Made by a program: the position numbers and the translations under genes
Shown here: positions 1-9,389 of the stretch, in pieces
Layout: each line of letters opens with the position of its first letter
How positions within the stretch are numbered: the first letter of the stretch is position 1
NCBI RefSeq assembly: GCF_004683965.1
Contig: NZ_CP038436.1
Span: 1-64,000 of the forward strand
DNA: 64,000 nt
Direction of reading: 5' to 3'
Origin: Nocardioides seonyuensis
GTDB taxonomy: Bacteria; Actinomycetota; Actinomycetes; Propionibacteriales; Nocardioidaceae
Notes under the pieces: model-generated
Told to the model about the DNA's origin: nothing
Seen by the model: only the letters and a program-made list of their open reading frames with translations
Databases searched by the model: none

Positions 1-686
1 CGCACGACGTCGTGGAACCGGGTCAGGTCGAGGGTGTCGCCGACGGCGTGGATCTGAGGTCGCGCCGCCCTCGCGGGGGTCGCGGTGCTTGAGCTGCACG
101 TCCCACTCGCTGCGGCTGCGCTTGTCCTTCTCGGCCAGGGGCTCGCCCGTCGACACGGGCGGCGGCCTCGGCGATCAACCGGTCCAACGCCCCGAGGCTG
201 AGGGACCCGACCCTGCGCGGTGTGCCGGTCCACCCACAGGGCAGCGTCCAGGGACAGGTCGCGGGTGCGGGCTGCGACCCGCCGCGCCTTCCACGCAGGC
301 ACGAATCCGGCCTGGGTCTGGTGCCACAGCACCGGGAGTCGGTGGTGCAGGTCCAGCGAATCCGCGAGCAGCGCCGTCGCAGACGAAGGGGCGATCCCAC
401 AAGCGACGGCGAGCGGCTCGGCGGTGAACGCCGCCACCGCCGGCGTCCCTTCACCGCCCAACGTCTCCGGGGCTTCTAGGACCGAAGGCAACACGGGTCC
501 GTGAGCGGTCTCGGCCGCGTCCACGACCGGGTGCGCGATCGCCCACTCGTAGGCGATACGCAACTGGTGCACCGCCGCCTCGCGCAGCACCGCCTCGCAC
601 TCCGCCGCCTGCTCCAACAGACCGGTCACGCTCGCACCCGCGAGGTCGACGACCTCGAGATCGGAGTCTTGTGCGGTGCTGGTCAT
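1..686 (-). CDS. DUF222 / 13E12-repeat protein, partial and frameshifted
   Basis: This is the amino-terminal part of a DUF222 (13E12 repeat) protein, a family that often ends in an HNH nuclease domain; that end would lie beyond the window edge. The ATG at 684-686 opens a frame reading MTSTAQDSDLEVVDLAG, then the family-typical stretch HHRLPVLWHQTQAGFVPAWKA and ARRVAARTRDLSLDAALWVD. Near position 215 the frame must change to continue as VGSLSLGALDRLIAEAAARVD. It changes again near 145 (GEPLAEKDKRSRSEWDVQLK) and near 55 (QIHAVGDTLDLTRFHDVV). The protein can be followed across all three shifts, so these look like base-calling losses, although a real pseudogene cannot be excluded. The cellular role of the family is not established. 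Confidence 0.7.
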   Translation of the reverse strand, partial: MTSTAQDSDLEVVDLAGASVTGLLEQAAECEAVLREAAVHQLRIAYEWAIAHPVVDAAETAHGPVLPSVLEAPETLGGEGTPAVAAFTAEPLAVACGIAPSSATALLADSLDLHHRLPVLWHQTQAGFVPAWKARRVAARTRDLSLDAALWVDRHTAQGRVPQPRGVGPVDRRGRRPCRRASPWPRRTSAAAASGTCSSSTATPARAARPQIHAVGDTLDLTRFHDVV

Positions 687-743
687 GGGAATACTCAACC
701 AGTCACCACCGACAGTCCAAGGCCCCAGAACTCCCATTCCACA

Positions 744-829
744 GGGTTTCGAGACAGGACCCTTCGAGACGGCCGCGGGCGGCCTCCTCAGGACGGCGCT
801 CCGTCCTTCCTCAACCACCGGAGGGTGGG
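744..829. repeat. REP-like intergenic element with two perfect hairpins
   Basis: The segment starts with a GTTTCGAGAC motif and ends with CTCAACCACCGG. It contains two perfect hairpins: GGCCGC-gg-GCGGCC at 771-784 and GGACGG-cgct-CCGTCC at 791-806. Elements with this beginning and end, enclosing a variable GC hairpin, are familiar to me from other high-GC actinobacterial genomes and often lie beside DUF222 genes; that recognition is from memory. Only one copy is visible here. Confidence 0.45.
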
Positions 830-843
830 GCTTGCGCGCTTCG

Positions 844-1368
844 TCAGCCGGCGCGCGAGATGTGCGCGGGCCGAGGAGATAGCTCACGGCCAATCCGGTG
901 ACTGCGCCGAGGGGCCAGGCGAGCAGGGCGGGAGATCGCAGGGGGTTGCGCGTGTCGTCGGCGTTGCCACCACGAGGTCTGACGGGATGTGGTGAAGTCG
1001 GCCTCTCCCGCTGCCAGCACGCGGGGGTCCGGCGGGCCGAGCAGGTGGCCGATGGAGTACATGACCCAGGCAGCGAGCGCAGACCCCACGACGACGCCCA
1101 CGAGCGTCGCGACCTCATGACGCGGGACGGCCGAGACCACGACACCCAGCACCAGGCCGACGGGGAACGCCAGGGCGACATAGAGCGCAGTGCCCGAGAG
1201 GGCGACGTCGGGACCGGCAGGGTCGAGGAGCCACATCCCCTGGTAGGCGACACCCGAGGGCGGCTCCCACCACGCGTTCCAGATGACGCCTGCCAACGCT
1301 CCGCACGCCACGAACCCGACCACCACGAGGCAGGCCCGACCCCAGGGTCCGGTCAGCCAGTCAGGCAT
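844..1368 (-). CDS. Membrane protein downstream of dnaE1, frameshifted near its end
   Basis: The ATG at 1366-1368 lies inside the end of dnaE1 (16-nt overlap), so translation is probably coupled. The product has a hydrophobic segment at about residues 13-30, a second at about 58-80 and a third at about 90-107. After the sequence AAGEADFTT the frame breaks. Reading SDLVVATPTTR in one frame and NPLRSPALLAWPLGAVTGLA in another restores a fourth hydrophobic segment, so two small indels near 910-1000 are likely and the printed end at 844 is uncertain. The layout resembles small actinobacterial membrane proteins such as DUF2567, but I do not recognise it firmly and assign no function. Confidence 0.55.
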   Translation of the reverse strand: MPDWLTGPWGRACLVVVGFVACGALAGVIWNAWWEPPSGVAYQGMWLLDPAGPDVALSGTALYVALAFPVGLVLGVVVSAVPRHEVATLVGVVVGSALAAWVMYSIGHLLGPPDPRVLAAGEADFTTSRQTSWWQRRRHAQPPAISRPARLAPRRSHRIGRELSPRPAHISRAG

Positions 1369-4300
1369 CCAGGCCCCAGGAGCTGCTTGAGGTCGGCGAA
1401 CAGGGCCGGACTGGGCGTCACGCGCAGCCGGTCGTCGAGCTTGAGGACCTTGGTGGATGCCCGGGTGAGGAGGCGCAGCTGCACCTCGGTCATGCCGGGG
1501 TGGGTGCCGAGGACGTCCTTCAGCTGCTCGACCACCGGAGCAGTGCAGCGGGTCGAGGGGAGGCTGATCACCACCGGACCGGTGGGCCCGGTCGAGATGT
1601 CAGGTGAGGTGACCTCCTGTGCCCTGATCTCGGGTTGGTCCTTGTCACGCGAGAGCTGGCCCTTGACCCGGACGATCGCGTCCTCGACGAGCAGCGTCGA
1701 CGCGAGCTGGTAGGAGCTGGGGAACAGCAGCACCTCGATGGCGCCGTCGAGGTCCTCCAGCGTGATCGTCGCCCAAGCGTCACCGCGCTTGGTGATCTTG
1801 CGTTGGACGGAGGTGATAAGACCGCTCACCGTGATCGTCGAGCCGTGGGCACGCTCCTCGTCGAGCATCAGCGCGCCGATGCTGGTGTCGGTGCCCTGCG
1901 ACAGGACGTGCTCGAGACCGAGGAGGGGGTGGTCGGAGACGTAGAGCCCGAGCATCTCGCGCTCGTGGCCGAGCAACGTCATCTTGTCCCACTCGTCGAT
2001 CTCGGGATCGCCACCGAGACACCGAAGCCGGAGTCGTCGTCCTCCATCCCCCCGAAGAGCGAGTCCTGGCCGATCGCCTCGTTCTTCTTGATGTCGACGT
2101 ACTGGTCGACGGCGGACTCGTGGATCGTCACCAGGGCGCGACGCCTGTGCTTCATCTCGTCGTCGAACGCGCCGGCCTTGACCAGGGACTCGATCACACG
2201 CTTGTTGCAGACCAGCGCCGGGACCTTCTCCATGAAGTCGTTGAAGTCGGCGTATCGCCCCTCTCCTCCCGCGCCGAGACGATCCCCTCCACGACGTTGC
2301 CGCCGACGTTGCGGACCGCCGTCAGCCCGAACCGGATGTCGCGGCCGACCGGGGTGAAGTTGGCGTGGGACTCGTTCACGTCGGGCGGCAGGACCTGGAT
2401 CTTCATCCGGCGACACTCGTTGAGGTAGATCGCCATCTTGTCCTTGTCGTCCTTCACCGACGTCAGGAGCGCGGCCATGTATTCAGCCGGGTAGTTGGCC
2501 TTGAGGTAGGCGGTGTAGTAGCTGACCACCCCGTAGGCCGCGGAGTGGGCCTGTTGAAGGCGTAGTCGGAGAAGGGCAGCAGGATGTCCCAGAGCGTCTT
2601 GATGGCAGCCGGTGAGTAGCCGCGCTCCTGCATGCCGCCGGAGAAGGTCTCGAACTGCTTGTCCAGCTCCTCCTTCTTCTTCTTGCCCATGGGCGTCGCA
2701 GCAGGTCGGCCTGGCCGAGCGTGTAGCCCGCCAGCTTCTGCGCGATCGCCATGACCTGCTCCTGGTAGACGATCAGGCCGTAGGTCTCGCCGAGGATGTC
2801 CTTGAGGGCCTCAGCGAGCTCGGGGTGATCGGCTCCACCGGCTCGCGACGGTCTTGCGGCGGGCGTACTTGTTGTGGGAGTCGCCCCCATCGGGCCAGGT
2901 CGGTAGAGGGCACGACGGCCGAGATTCCTCGAAGGTGTCGGGCCGCATCGACCGCAGCAGGGCACGCATCGGACCACCGTCGAGCTGGAAGACACCAGCG
3001 TGTCGCCGCGCTGGAGCACTCGTAGGTCTTGGGGTCGGTGAGCTCGAGCTCCTCGAGGACGAGTCCTCACCGCAGTTGTCTTGATGTTCTTGACCGCGTC
3101 GTCGAGGACGTGAGGTTGCGCAGCCCAGGAAGTCCATCTTGATCAGGCCCAGGGACTCGCACGTGGGGTAGTCGAACTGGGTGATCATCGCCCCGTCGGC
3201 CGGGCGCTTCAGCAGGGGTCACGTCGATCAGCGGCTCGCTGGACATGATCACGCCCGCCGCGTGGACCCCCACTGGCGTTGAGCCCTCGATGCCCATCGC
3301 GGTGTCGACGACCCGGCGCACGTCGGCGTCACCGTCGTAGAGGGCTCGGAACTCGCCACCCTCGCCGTAGCGCTTGTGCTCGGGTTGAAGATCTCCTTGA
3401 GCGGGACGTCCTTGCCCCATGACCGCGGCCGGCATCGCCTTGGTTCCGTCGCCCATGGGAAGGGGTAGGCGAGGATGCGGCTGGAGTCCTTGACGGCCTG
3501 CTTGGCCTTGATCGTGCCGTAGGTGACGATGTAGGACACCCGGTCGTCGCCTACTTCTCGGTGACGTACTTGATGACCTCGCCACGACGGCGCTCGTCGA
3601 AGTCGATGTCGAAGTCGGGCATCGAGACCCGGTCGGGGTTGAGGAAGCGCTCGAAGATCAGCCCGTGCTCGAGCGGTCGAGGTCGGTGATGCGCAGCGCG
3701 TAGGCGACCATCGAGCCCGCCCCGGAGCCACGACCCGGACCCACCCGGATGCCGTTGTCCTTGGCCCAGTTGATGAAGTCGGCGACGACGAGGAAGTAAC
3801 CCGGGAAGCCCATCTGGGTGATGACGCCGAGCTCGAACTCGGCCTGCTTGCGGACGTGATCTGGGACGCCGCCGGGATAGCGGACGAGCAGCCCTCGCTC
3901 GACCTCCTTGACCAGCCAGGAGTCCTCGTTCTCTCCCTCGGGACAGGGGAAGCGCGGCATGTAGGTGCCGTTGCCCTCGGTGAAGGCGACGTCGCAGCGC
4001 TCGGCGATGAGCAGGGTGTTGTCGCACGCCTCGGGGAGGTCGCGCCAGAGCTCGCGCATCTCGGCCGCGGTCTTGATGTAGTAGCTGGTGCCGTTGAAGG
4101 CGAAGCGCTGCCGGGGCCGTCGCCGGCCGGGATGTCCATCGTGGAGCCGGAGTTGATGCAGAGCAGGTGCTCCTGGCTCGGAGCATCGGCCTCGTGGACG
4201 TAGTGGGAGTCGTTGGTCGCGAGCAGCGGGATCTGCAGGTCACGGGCGAGCCGCAGGAGCCCCTCGCGGACCCGGCGCTCGATGTCGAGACCGTGGTCCA

Positions 4301-4878
4301 TCAGCTCGAGGAAGTAGTTGTCGCGGCCCAGGATGTCCTGATAGTCGGCCGCCGGTCTGGCGCGCAGCGGCGTAGTTGTCGTGGCGCAGGTGGACCTGCA
4401 CCTCGCCGCTCGGGCAAACCGGTCGTGCCGATGATGCCGCGAGGAGTGCTGCGCGAGGAGCTCACGATCGGCTCGCGGGTGCTGGAAGAACCCGTCACGC
4501 CAGGCCCCGGTCGAGAGCCGGAAGAGGTTGTGCATGCCCTCGGTGGACTCGGAGAGCAGCGTCATGTGGGTGTAGGCGCCGCGGCTAGAGACGTCGTCGG
4601 GACCGCCCTTGTAGAAGTGACGCGCTTGCGCTCGAAGCGGCTGATGTTGGGGGTGAAGTAGGCCTCCATGCCGATGATGGGCTTCACCCCGGCGGCCTTG
4701 CACTGCCTGTAGAACTCATAGGCCCCGAACACGTTGCCGTGGTCGTCATGGCGATGGCCGGCATGCCCAGGCTCGCCGCGCGCTCGGCCAGGTCCTTCAA
4801 CCGGGCGGCGCCGTCGAGCATGGAGTACTCGGTGTGGACGTGCAGGTGGGCGAAGGAGTCGCTGGAGCCGGCCGACAT
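1353..4878 (-). CDS. dnaE1: DNA polymerase III alpha subunit, replicative (many frameshifts)
   Basis: This is the replicative chromosomal polymerase, catalytic subunit of the Pol III core. Span (about 1,175 codons) and domain order match full-length DnaE1. The PHP domain starts with [13 protein letters not shown] near residue 11. The palm has [20 protein letters not shown] and the catalytic aspartate motif [12 protein letters not shown] (about 3590-3625). A helix-hairpin-helix region and an OB-fold ([17 protein letters not shown], about 1800) follow, then a conserved C-terminus. The coding sequence is broken by at least a dozen single-base shifts (for example near 4748, 4620, 4440, 4416, 4110, 3670, 3550, 3460, 3190, 2540, 2270 and 2010), yet each resumed frame continues the protein. 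In an essential gene this points to sequence errors. The ATG at 4876-4878 starts [19 protein letters not shown]. Confidence 0.93.
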
Positions 4879-5043
4879 GAGCGGTCTTCCACACCTTCCG
4901 GGTCGCGAGCGGGTCGGGAAAAGAGGTCGTGCAGGTGGAGCAGGGACCGCTGGCGCAGGTCTCAGGGGAAGAGCGCCAGCCTACGTCAGTCTGCCGCAGC
5001 CCACCGACAGGACACACGCGCCGTCGGCGACCGGACGTCGGTG

Positions 5044-6000
5044 TCAGAGCCATTCGAGCGCGTGGCCGTGGCCGTGCGAGAGGGCGACCGGCACGCCGTC
5101 GAGGGCGGTCACGAAACGGCCCGCGGGGACGTCGTACGCGCCGGTCACCTCGGCAGCACTTCGGCGCCTCGTTGCTCACCCAGCGACAGGCTCCGTCGCC
5201 GACAAGCCCTGTCATCAGCTCGTGGAAGCGCGCACGATCCGCGGGGTCGAGGTAGGCGATCACCGCGCTGTGGAACACGACCGGTGTCCCGTGCTCCGCG
5301 GCTTGGTCGAGCAGGCCGGGCAGCGCGTCGAACAGGTCCCCCGCGACGATCGCGGTGGGCTCCTGCAGTGCCACCTGCACGGCAGCACGCAAGCGCTCGC
5401 GACGCGCGTCCTGCTCGGGCCACACCAAGGTGGTGAGCCACGCCATGGCATCGGCGTCCTGCACGTCCAGAGGGTTGAGGTCGACCCCTCCACGCCAGCC
5501 ACCTCAGGGTGGCGTGTCGGGACCGGGAGCTCGCCCGACGGGCTCGCTGCCAGGGTCGGTCCGCCGCTCCCCGTGAGACCACCGAGCGGCGCCCAGTCGT
5601 AGTCGTAGCGGTCCGGGTAGAGGCACAGCCCGGCACTCGCGCCCACCTCGATGAGGCTCAGCGGCCCTCGACCAGGGAGAGCACGGGCACGAGCGTCGCC
5701 AGCCGACCCACCTCGTTGTCTGGGTGGCCCGCTCGCGGATGGTCGCCTTGACCTCGTGCTCTCGCTCGAGCAGCACCTTCCGCAACCCGGCGTAGTCCCC
5801 GGCGCGGCGGCGCCGTGCCAGCGCGCGGCGGCGAAGACGAGGTTGGGCTGCTGCTTGCCCCGTGGCAGGTCCGAGAGCCAGGCGTGGACCTCGGGATCCT
5901 CCGCCACACCCAGCGCCCACTCCACGAAGGTGTCGCTGTCCCCCTCTGCGTAGGCTGCGAAGTCGCGGTAGCGCTCGGCGACGTCCCCGTCCATCTCCAT
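5044..6000 (-). CDS. DUF2332 family protein, frameshifted
   Basis: The product starts at the ATG at 5998-6000 ([20 protein letters not shown]) and matches DUF2332. Visible family features are [20 protein letters not shown] near the start, a central [20 protein letters not shown] segment resembling a methyltransferase glycine loop, and a C-terminal half with [20 protein letters not shown] and [20 protein letters not shown]. The end is best read as [20 protein letters not shown] followed by a stop at 5044-5046. At least four frame changes are needed (near 5800, 5660, 5490 and 5165). The function of DUF2332 is unknown; a SAM-dependent role is only suggested by the glycine loop. It lies about 165 bp upstream of dnaE1, and that gap holds no gene. 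Confidence 0.75.
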
Positions 6001-6033
6001 GGCGCATCTTCGACCATGGAGTCGCGGCCCGAC

Positions 6034-6765
6034 CTAGGGGCCTCCGGCTCCACCGTCGCTGGTCCGGGCAGCATCGAGCGACTCGGTGATGATCGCCCCG
6101 ACGATGCGAGCGACCCGCTCCTCCCCCAGCTCCGGCACGAGCGCGGCGACGCGGCGTACGACGTCGGCTTCCCTGTGGGCGTCGCGGTCGGGTTGGCGTG
6201 TGCGGACGCATGCTTGTGCCGCTGTACGGCACGCGTCAGCGCCGTGCGGCGAGCGAGCAGGTCACCCAACAGCTCGTCGACCTCGTCGATCATGGAGCGG
6301 TAGAACGCGAGCGGGTCGGAGCCGGGCCAGACCATCTTCACGTCGGGCTCACGCTCCTCGTTGGCAGACCCGTCGGTGCGCTCGAGCTCGACCAAGCCGT
6401 GCGCTCGATAGAACTCGCGCGCGGGTGCGTTCATCTCGAAGACCCACAGCCCGAAGCGTCCGGCCGCTCGCGCTTGACCTGGTCCAGCAGCGCGGACCCC
6501 GCTCCGGACCCCTGGGCGGAGGGGAGGACGTAGAGGCCGTCCAACCACGTCGGCGTCACCTGGCGAACCCGATGGGCGCACCGTCCTCCAGAGCCAGCCA
6601 CACCGTGCACCGGGTCAGGTCCCAGGTGTTGACCCAGGCCCTGACCTCGTCAGGAGGATGGACCGTCGGGGGCATCGGCGCCGCGTCGCGCGCCGCGAGG
6701 TAGATCTCTGCGACGGACGGCAGGTCGGCAGAGGTCGCGGGGCGAAGTGCCTGCTGGCCGGGCAC
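6034..6765 (-). CDS. GNAT acetyltransferase fused to an AroQ-type chorismate mutase domain
   Basis: The amino-terminal part (start GTG at 6763-6765, then [20 protein letters not shown]) is a GNAT domain ending in [20 protein letters not shown], the usual last helix and strand. Without a stop, the same frame runs into [20 protein letters not shown], the first helix of an AroQ chorismate mutase. After a shift near 6205 it continues [20 protein letters not shown] and ends at the TAG at 6034-6036. Chorismate mutase converts chorismate to prephenate; a GNAT domain transfers acetyl groups. Frameshifts near 6555, 6470 and 6205 interrupt the frame, but none lies at the domain junction, so the fusion appears real. 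The start is 4 nt beyond the end of the pseudouridine synthase gene, implying one transcript. Confidence 0.68.
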
Positions 6766-6769
6766 GGCG

Positions 6770-7698
6770 TCAGTGAGCCTCTCGGATGGTCTCGAGGGCA
6801 GCCGCGAGGTCGTCGGGTAGGTCGACTCGTACTCGACGTAGTCGCCCGACTCGGGGTGCTCGAAGCCGAGCTTGACGGCATGGAGCCACTGGCGCTCCAG
6901 GCCCACCCTGCGGGCGAGGCTCGGGTCGGCGCCGTAGGTGATGTCGCCGACACACGGTGCTTGAGGGCACTCATGTGCACGCGGATCTGATGGGTGCGGC
7001 CGGTCTCGAGATGGATCTCCAGCAACGAGGCGAAGCGGTGGGCCTCGAGCGTCTCGTAGTGCGTGATCGAGTGACGGCCGTCGGCCATCACCGCGAACTT
7101 GTAGTCGAACTTGGGGTGCCGTCCGATGGGTGCGTCCACGGTGCCCTGCAACGGGTCGGGGTGACCCTGGACGAGTGCGTGGTAGGTCTTGTCGACCGTG
7201 CGGTGGCGGAAGGCGTTCTTGAGCACCGAGTAGGCGCGCTCGGACTTGGTGATCACCATGACGCCGGAGGTTCCGACGTCCAGGCGCTGCACGATCCCCT
7301 GCCGCTCGCTCGCACCGCTGTGGAGATGCGGAACCCGGCCCCGGCCAGGTGGCCCACCACGGTCGGCCCGGACCAGCCGGGTGACGGTGGACGGCCACGC
7401 CGACGGGCTTGTCGATCACGACGATCGCGTCGTCGTCGTGGATGATCTTGATGCCCTCGACGACCTCGGGCACCACCTCGAGGGGATCGCCCTCGTCAGG
7501 GATCGTCACCTCGAGCATCTCTCCGGCACCGACGCGGTCGCTCTTGCCGACGCCGCGGCCGCCGACCTGGACGTGTCCGGCCGCGATCAGGTCAGCGGCC
7601 TTGGTCCGGGAGAAGCCGAACATGCGCGCCATCGCGGCGTCCACCCGCTCGCCCGCGAGCCCCTCCGGGACGAGGACGGTGCGATGCTCGGCGCTCAC
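6770..7698 (-). CDS. rluD: RluA/RluD-family 23S rRNA pseudouridine synthase, frameshifted
   Basis: The protein has an N-terminal S4 RNA-binding domain (residues about 15-60: [20 protein letters not shown] and [11 protein letters not shown]), the segment [12 protein letters not shown], and the catalytic RluA motif [17 protein letters not shown], whose aspartate is the nucleophile. It continues with [17 protein letters not shown] and a typical C-terminus, [20 protein letters not shown]. It probably isomerises uridines in the 23S rRNA. The GTG start (7696-7698) overlaps the lspA stop (GTGA), so the two are translationally coupled, as commonly seen. Frameshifts near 7340, 6955 and 6828 split the gene. 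RluD is the nearest label, but target specificity cannot be read from sequence. Confidence 0.85.
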
Positions 7699-8233
7699 TC
7701 CTCCGCCACCCGCTCACCGGAGAGGGTGACGCCACGCACCGTCTGAAGGATGATGAGCCCTGCCGCGACGTTGATGCAGATGTCTGCGATGTTGAAGACC
7801 GGCCAGTTGGGCAGCATCAAGAAGTCCACCACGTGGCCGCGGAAGGGCTCGGGGGGCGGACGATCCGGTCGGTGAGGTTGCCGGCGACGCCGCCGAGCAG
7901 CAGGCCCAGGGCCCACGCCCACGCGGTGCTCCGCACCCGACGGCTCAACCACAGCACCACCGCCACCGCGATGATGGCCAGGCAGGTGAACACGATGGTG
8001 AACTCGGTGCCGGTGCTGAAGGCTGCGCCGGGGTTGAAGGTGAGGTGCAGGACCAGCAGCTCACCCACGACGTTGATGTCGTTCTCGGCGAGGGCGCTGA
8101 GGGCCCACTGCTTCGACCCCAGGTCGAGCAGGTAGGCGCCGGCTGCCACGACCCCGAAGAGCGCCAGCCGGCGACGAGGTGGGACGGGGTGGACCGGGTC
8201 GCTGGTCAGCGACGCTCCTCGCGCTGCTTGCAT
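7695..8233 (-). CDS. lspA: Lipoprotein signal peptidase (signal peptidase II), one frameshift
   Basis: LspA removes the signal peptide from lipidated prolipoproteins at the membrane. The family signatures are present: LDLGSKQWALSAL in the first periplasmic segment, LTFNPGAAFS, GNLTDRI with the first catalytic aspartate, then VVDFLMLPNWPVFNIADICI with the second. Four hydrophobic segments are visible. The frame breaks at the C-run at 7851-7856, where one missing base would restore RPPEPFRGHVVDF; a homopolymer error is the simplest reason. The ATG at 8231-8233 is used here and overlaps the end of the DksA-like gene. A start nearer the LTSDPVHPVPP segment is also possible. Confidence 0.88.
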
Positions 8234-9215
8234 GTCATGCACAGTGTGGCACGGGGGTACGCCATGAGTCGCATCTTGCCGATCGGCTCCCCACATGACT
8301 CGCAGACACCGAACGTGCCGTCCTCGATGCGCTCGAGCGCATGATGGGTCTGGGCGAGCATCTCGCGCTCGTTGGCCACCACCGTGAGCTCGTGGTCCCT
8401 CTCGAAGCTCGTCGCACCCATGTCGGCCTGGTCTGCTCCGGCGCCATCCCCGGCGTCACGCATCAGACCGGCGAGCTCCTTCTCCGCCTCTTCGACCAGC
8501 TCGGTGAGACGCGCCTCGTGGTCGTTGAGGTCGCGGACGACCTCGTTGAGCTCGGCCTTCGTCCACGGCGACTCGCCGGGGAGCACGACGAGGGAGGACG
8601 GCGTGGCGCGCTTGCCCTTCTTCGCGGGTGCGGTCTTCTTGGTCACTGCGGTGTCGACGGCAGTGACTGCCTTCGTCGCAGGCGCTGCCTTGGGCACGGA
8701 CGTGGCCTTCCTGGCCGCGGGCCTGGCAGGCGCGGCCTTCTTGGTGGGTGCTGACTTCTTGGGTGCGGGAGCCTTCTTGGTAGGAGCCGACACCTTCGCG
8801 GGCGCCGCCTTCTTCGCCGGTGCGGCGTTCTTCGCGGGCGCGGCCTTCTTCGCGGGCGTCGTCTTCTTCGCGGGCGCGGCCTTCTTCGTCGGCGTCGTCT
8901 TCTTCGCCGGTGCGGCCTTCTTCGCGGGCGCAGTCTTCTTCGCGGGCGTCGCCTTCTTCGCGGGCGTCGCCTTCTTCGCCGGTGCGGCCTTCTTCGCGGC
9001 GCAGTCTTCTTCGCGGGCGTCGCCTTCTTCGCCGGCGTCGCCTTCTTCGCGCGTCTTCTTCGCGGGGGCGGCCTTCTTCGCGGGGCGGCGGCCTTCTTCG
9101 CCGCAGGGGTGTCGGTCGAGGCCGGGACGGACTTCTTGGCCGCGGCGCCCGAGCGACGTCCGATGACCTTCTTGGCCGCTGCGGCAGCAGTGCCGGCGAG
9201 TGACTTGCGAGCCAT
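8206..9215 (-). CDS. DksA/TraR-type zinc-finger protein with long Lys-Ala-Pro repeat region
   Basis: The ATG at 9213-9215 starts MARKSLAGTAAAAAKKVIG. Residues from about 35 to about 150 are a low-complexity array of KKAAPA / KKATPA pentapeptides, like the tails of histone H1 and HU-type nucleoid proteins. The C-terminal 110 residues are a DksA/TraR module: an acidic coiled coil (ELNEVVRDLNDHEARLTELV, with FERDHELTVVANEREMLAQT) and a C4 zinc finger (CESC at about 8300, CMTC at about 8235). DksA-like proteins bind RNA polymerase through the secondary channel; the basic tail should bind nucleic acid. Three small indels within the repeat (about 8998, 9050 and 9085) disturb the frame, so exact length is uncertain. 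It is transcribed toward lspA. Confidence 0.82.
8775..9105. repeat. 15-bp tandem coding repeat (Lys-Ala-Pro pentapeptides)
   Basis: Variants of the 15-base unit CTTCTTCGCGGGCGC recur head to tail through this stretch and encode KKAAPA / KKATPA on the minus strand. Units near 8998, 9050 and 9085 have lost one or two bases, breaking the frame. Tandem arrays of this kind vary in length by slippage and are easily mis-assembled. Confidence 0.85.
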
Positions 9216-9340
9216 CGACGAGGCCTCCTTGGCCAGGCAGGTGGTGTGGCTGGCGCCACACGCTGGCAGGGAGGCTAGCCCGTGCCCGGGACGGCGACAA
9301 ACCGGCTCGCCACAAACTTCGCGCCGGGTGCCGAAATGAC

Positions 9341-9371
9341 AGAACGGCCGGCCCCCTGGGCCGGCCGTTCT
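9341..9371 (-). terminator. Strong hairpin terminator after divIVA
   Basis: A perfect 14-bp stem (AGAACGGCCGGCCC, loop CCT, GGGCCGGCCGTTCT) begins 19 nt past the divIVA stop. In the minus-strand direction it is followed by GTCATTTCGG, a weak T-tract as is usual for actinobacterial terminators. It separates the division cluster from the dksA-like gene. Confidence 0.75.
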
Positions 9372-9389
9372 GCTCGGATCAGCACACGA

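Noticed and set aside
1353..4878. Programmed frameshifting in dnaE1
   Set aside because: Over a dozen shifts in both directions without slippery heptamers, shared with all neighbouring genes, are not programmed events.
8775..9105. Regular repeat array resembling a CRISPR or minisatellite
   Set aside because: The units are directly abutting 15-mers without spacers and encode Lys-Ala-Pro peptides in frame; it is a coding repeat.
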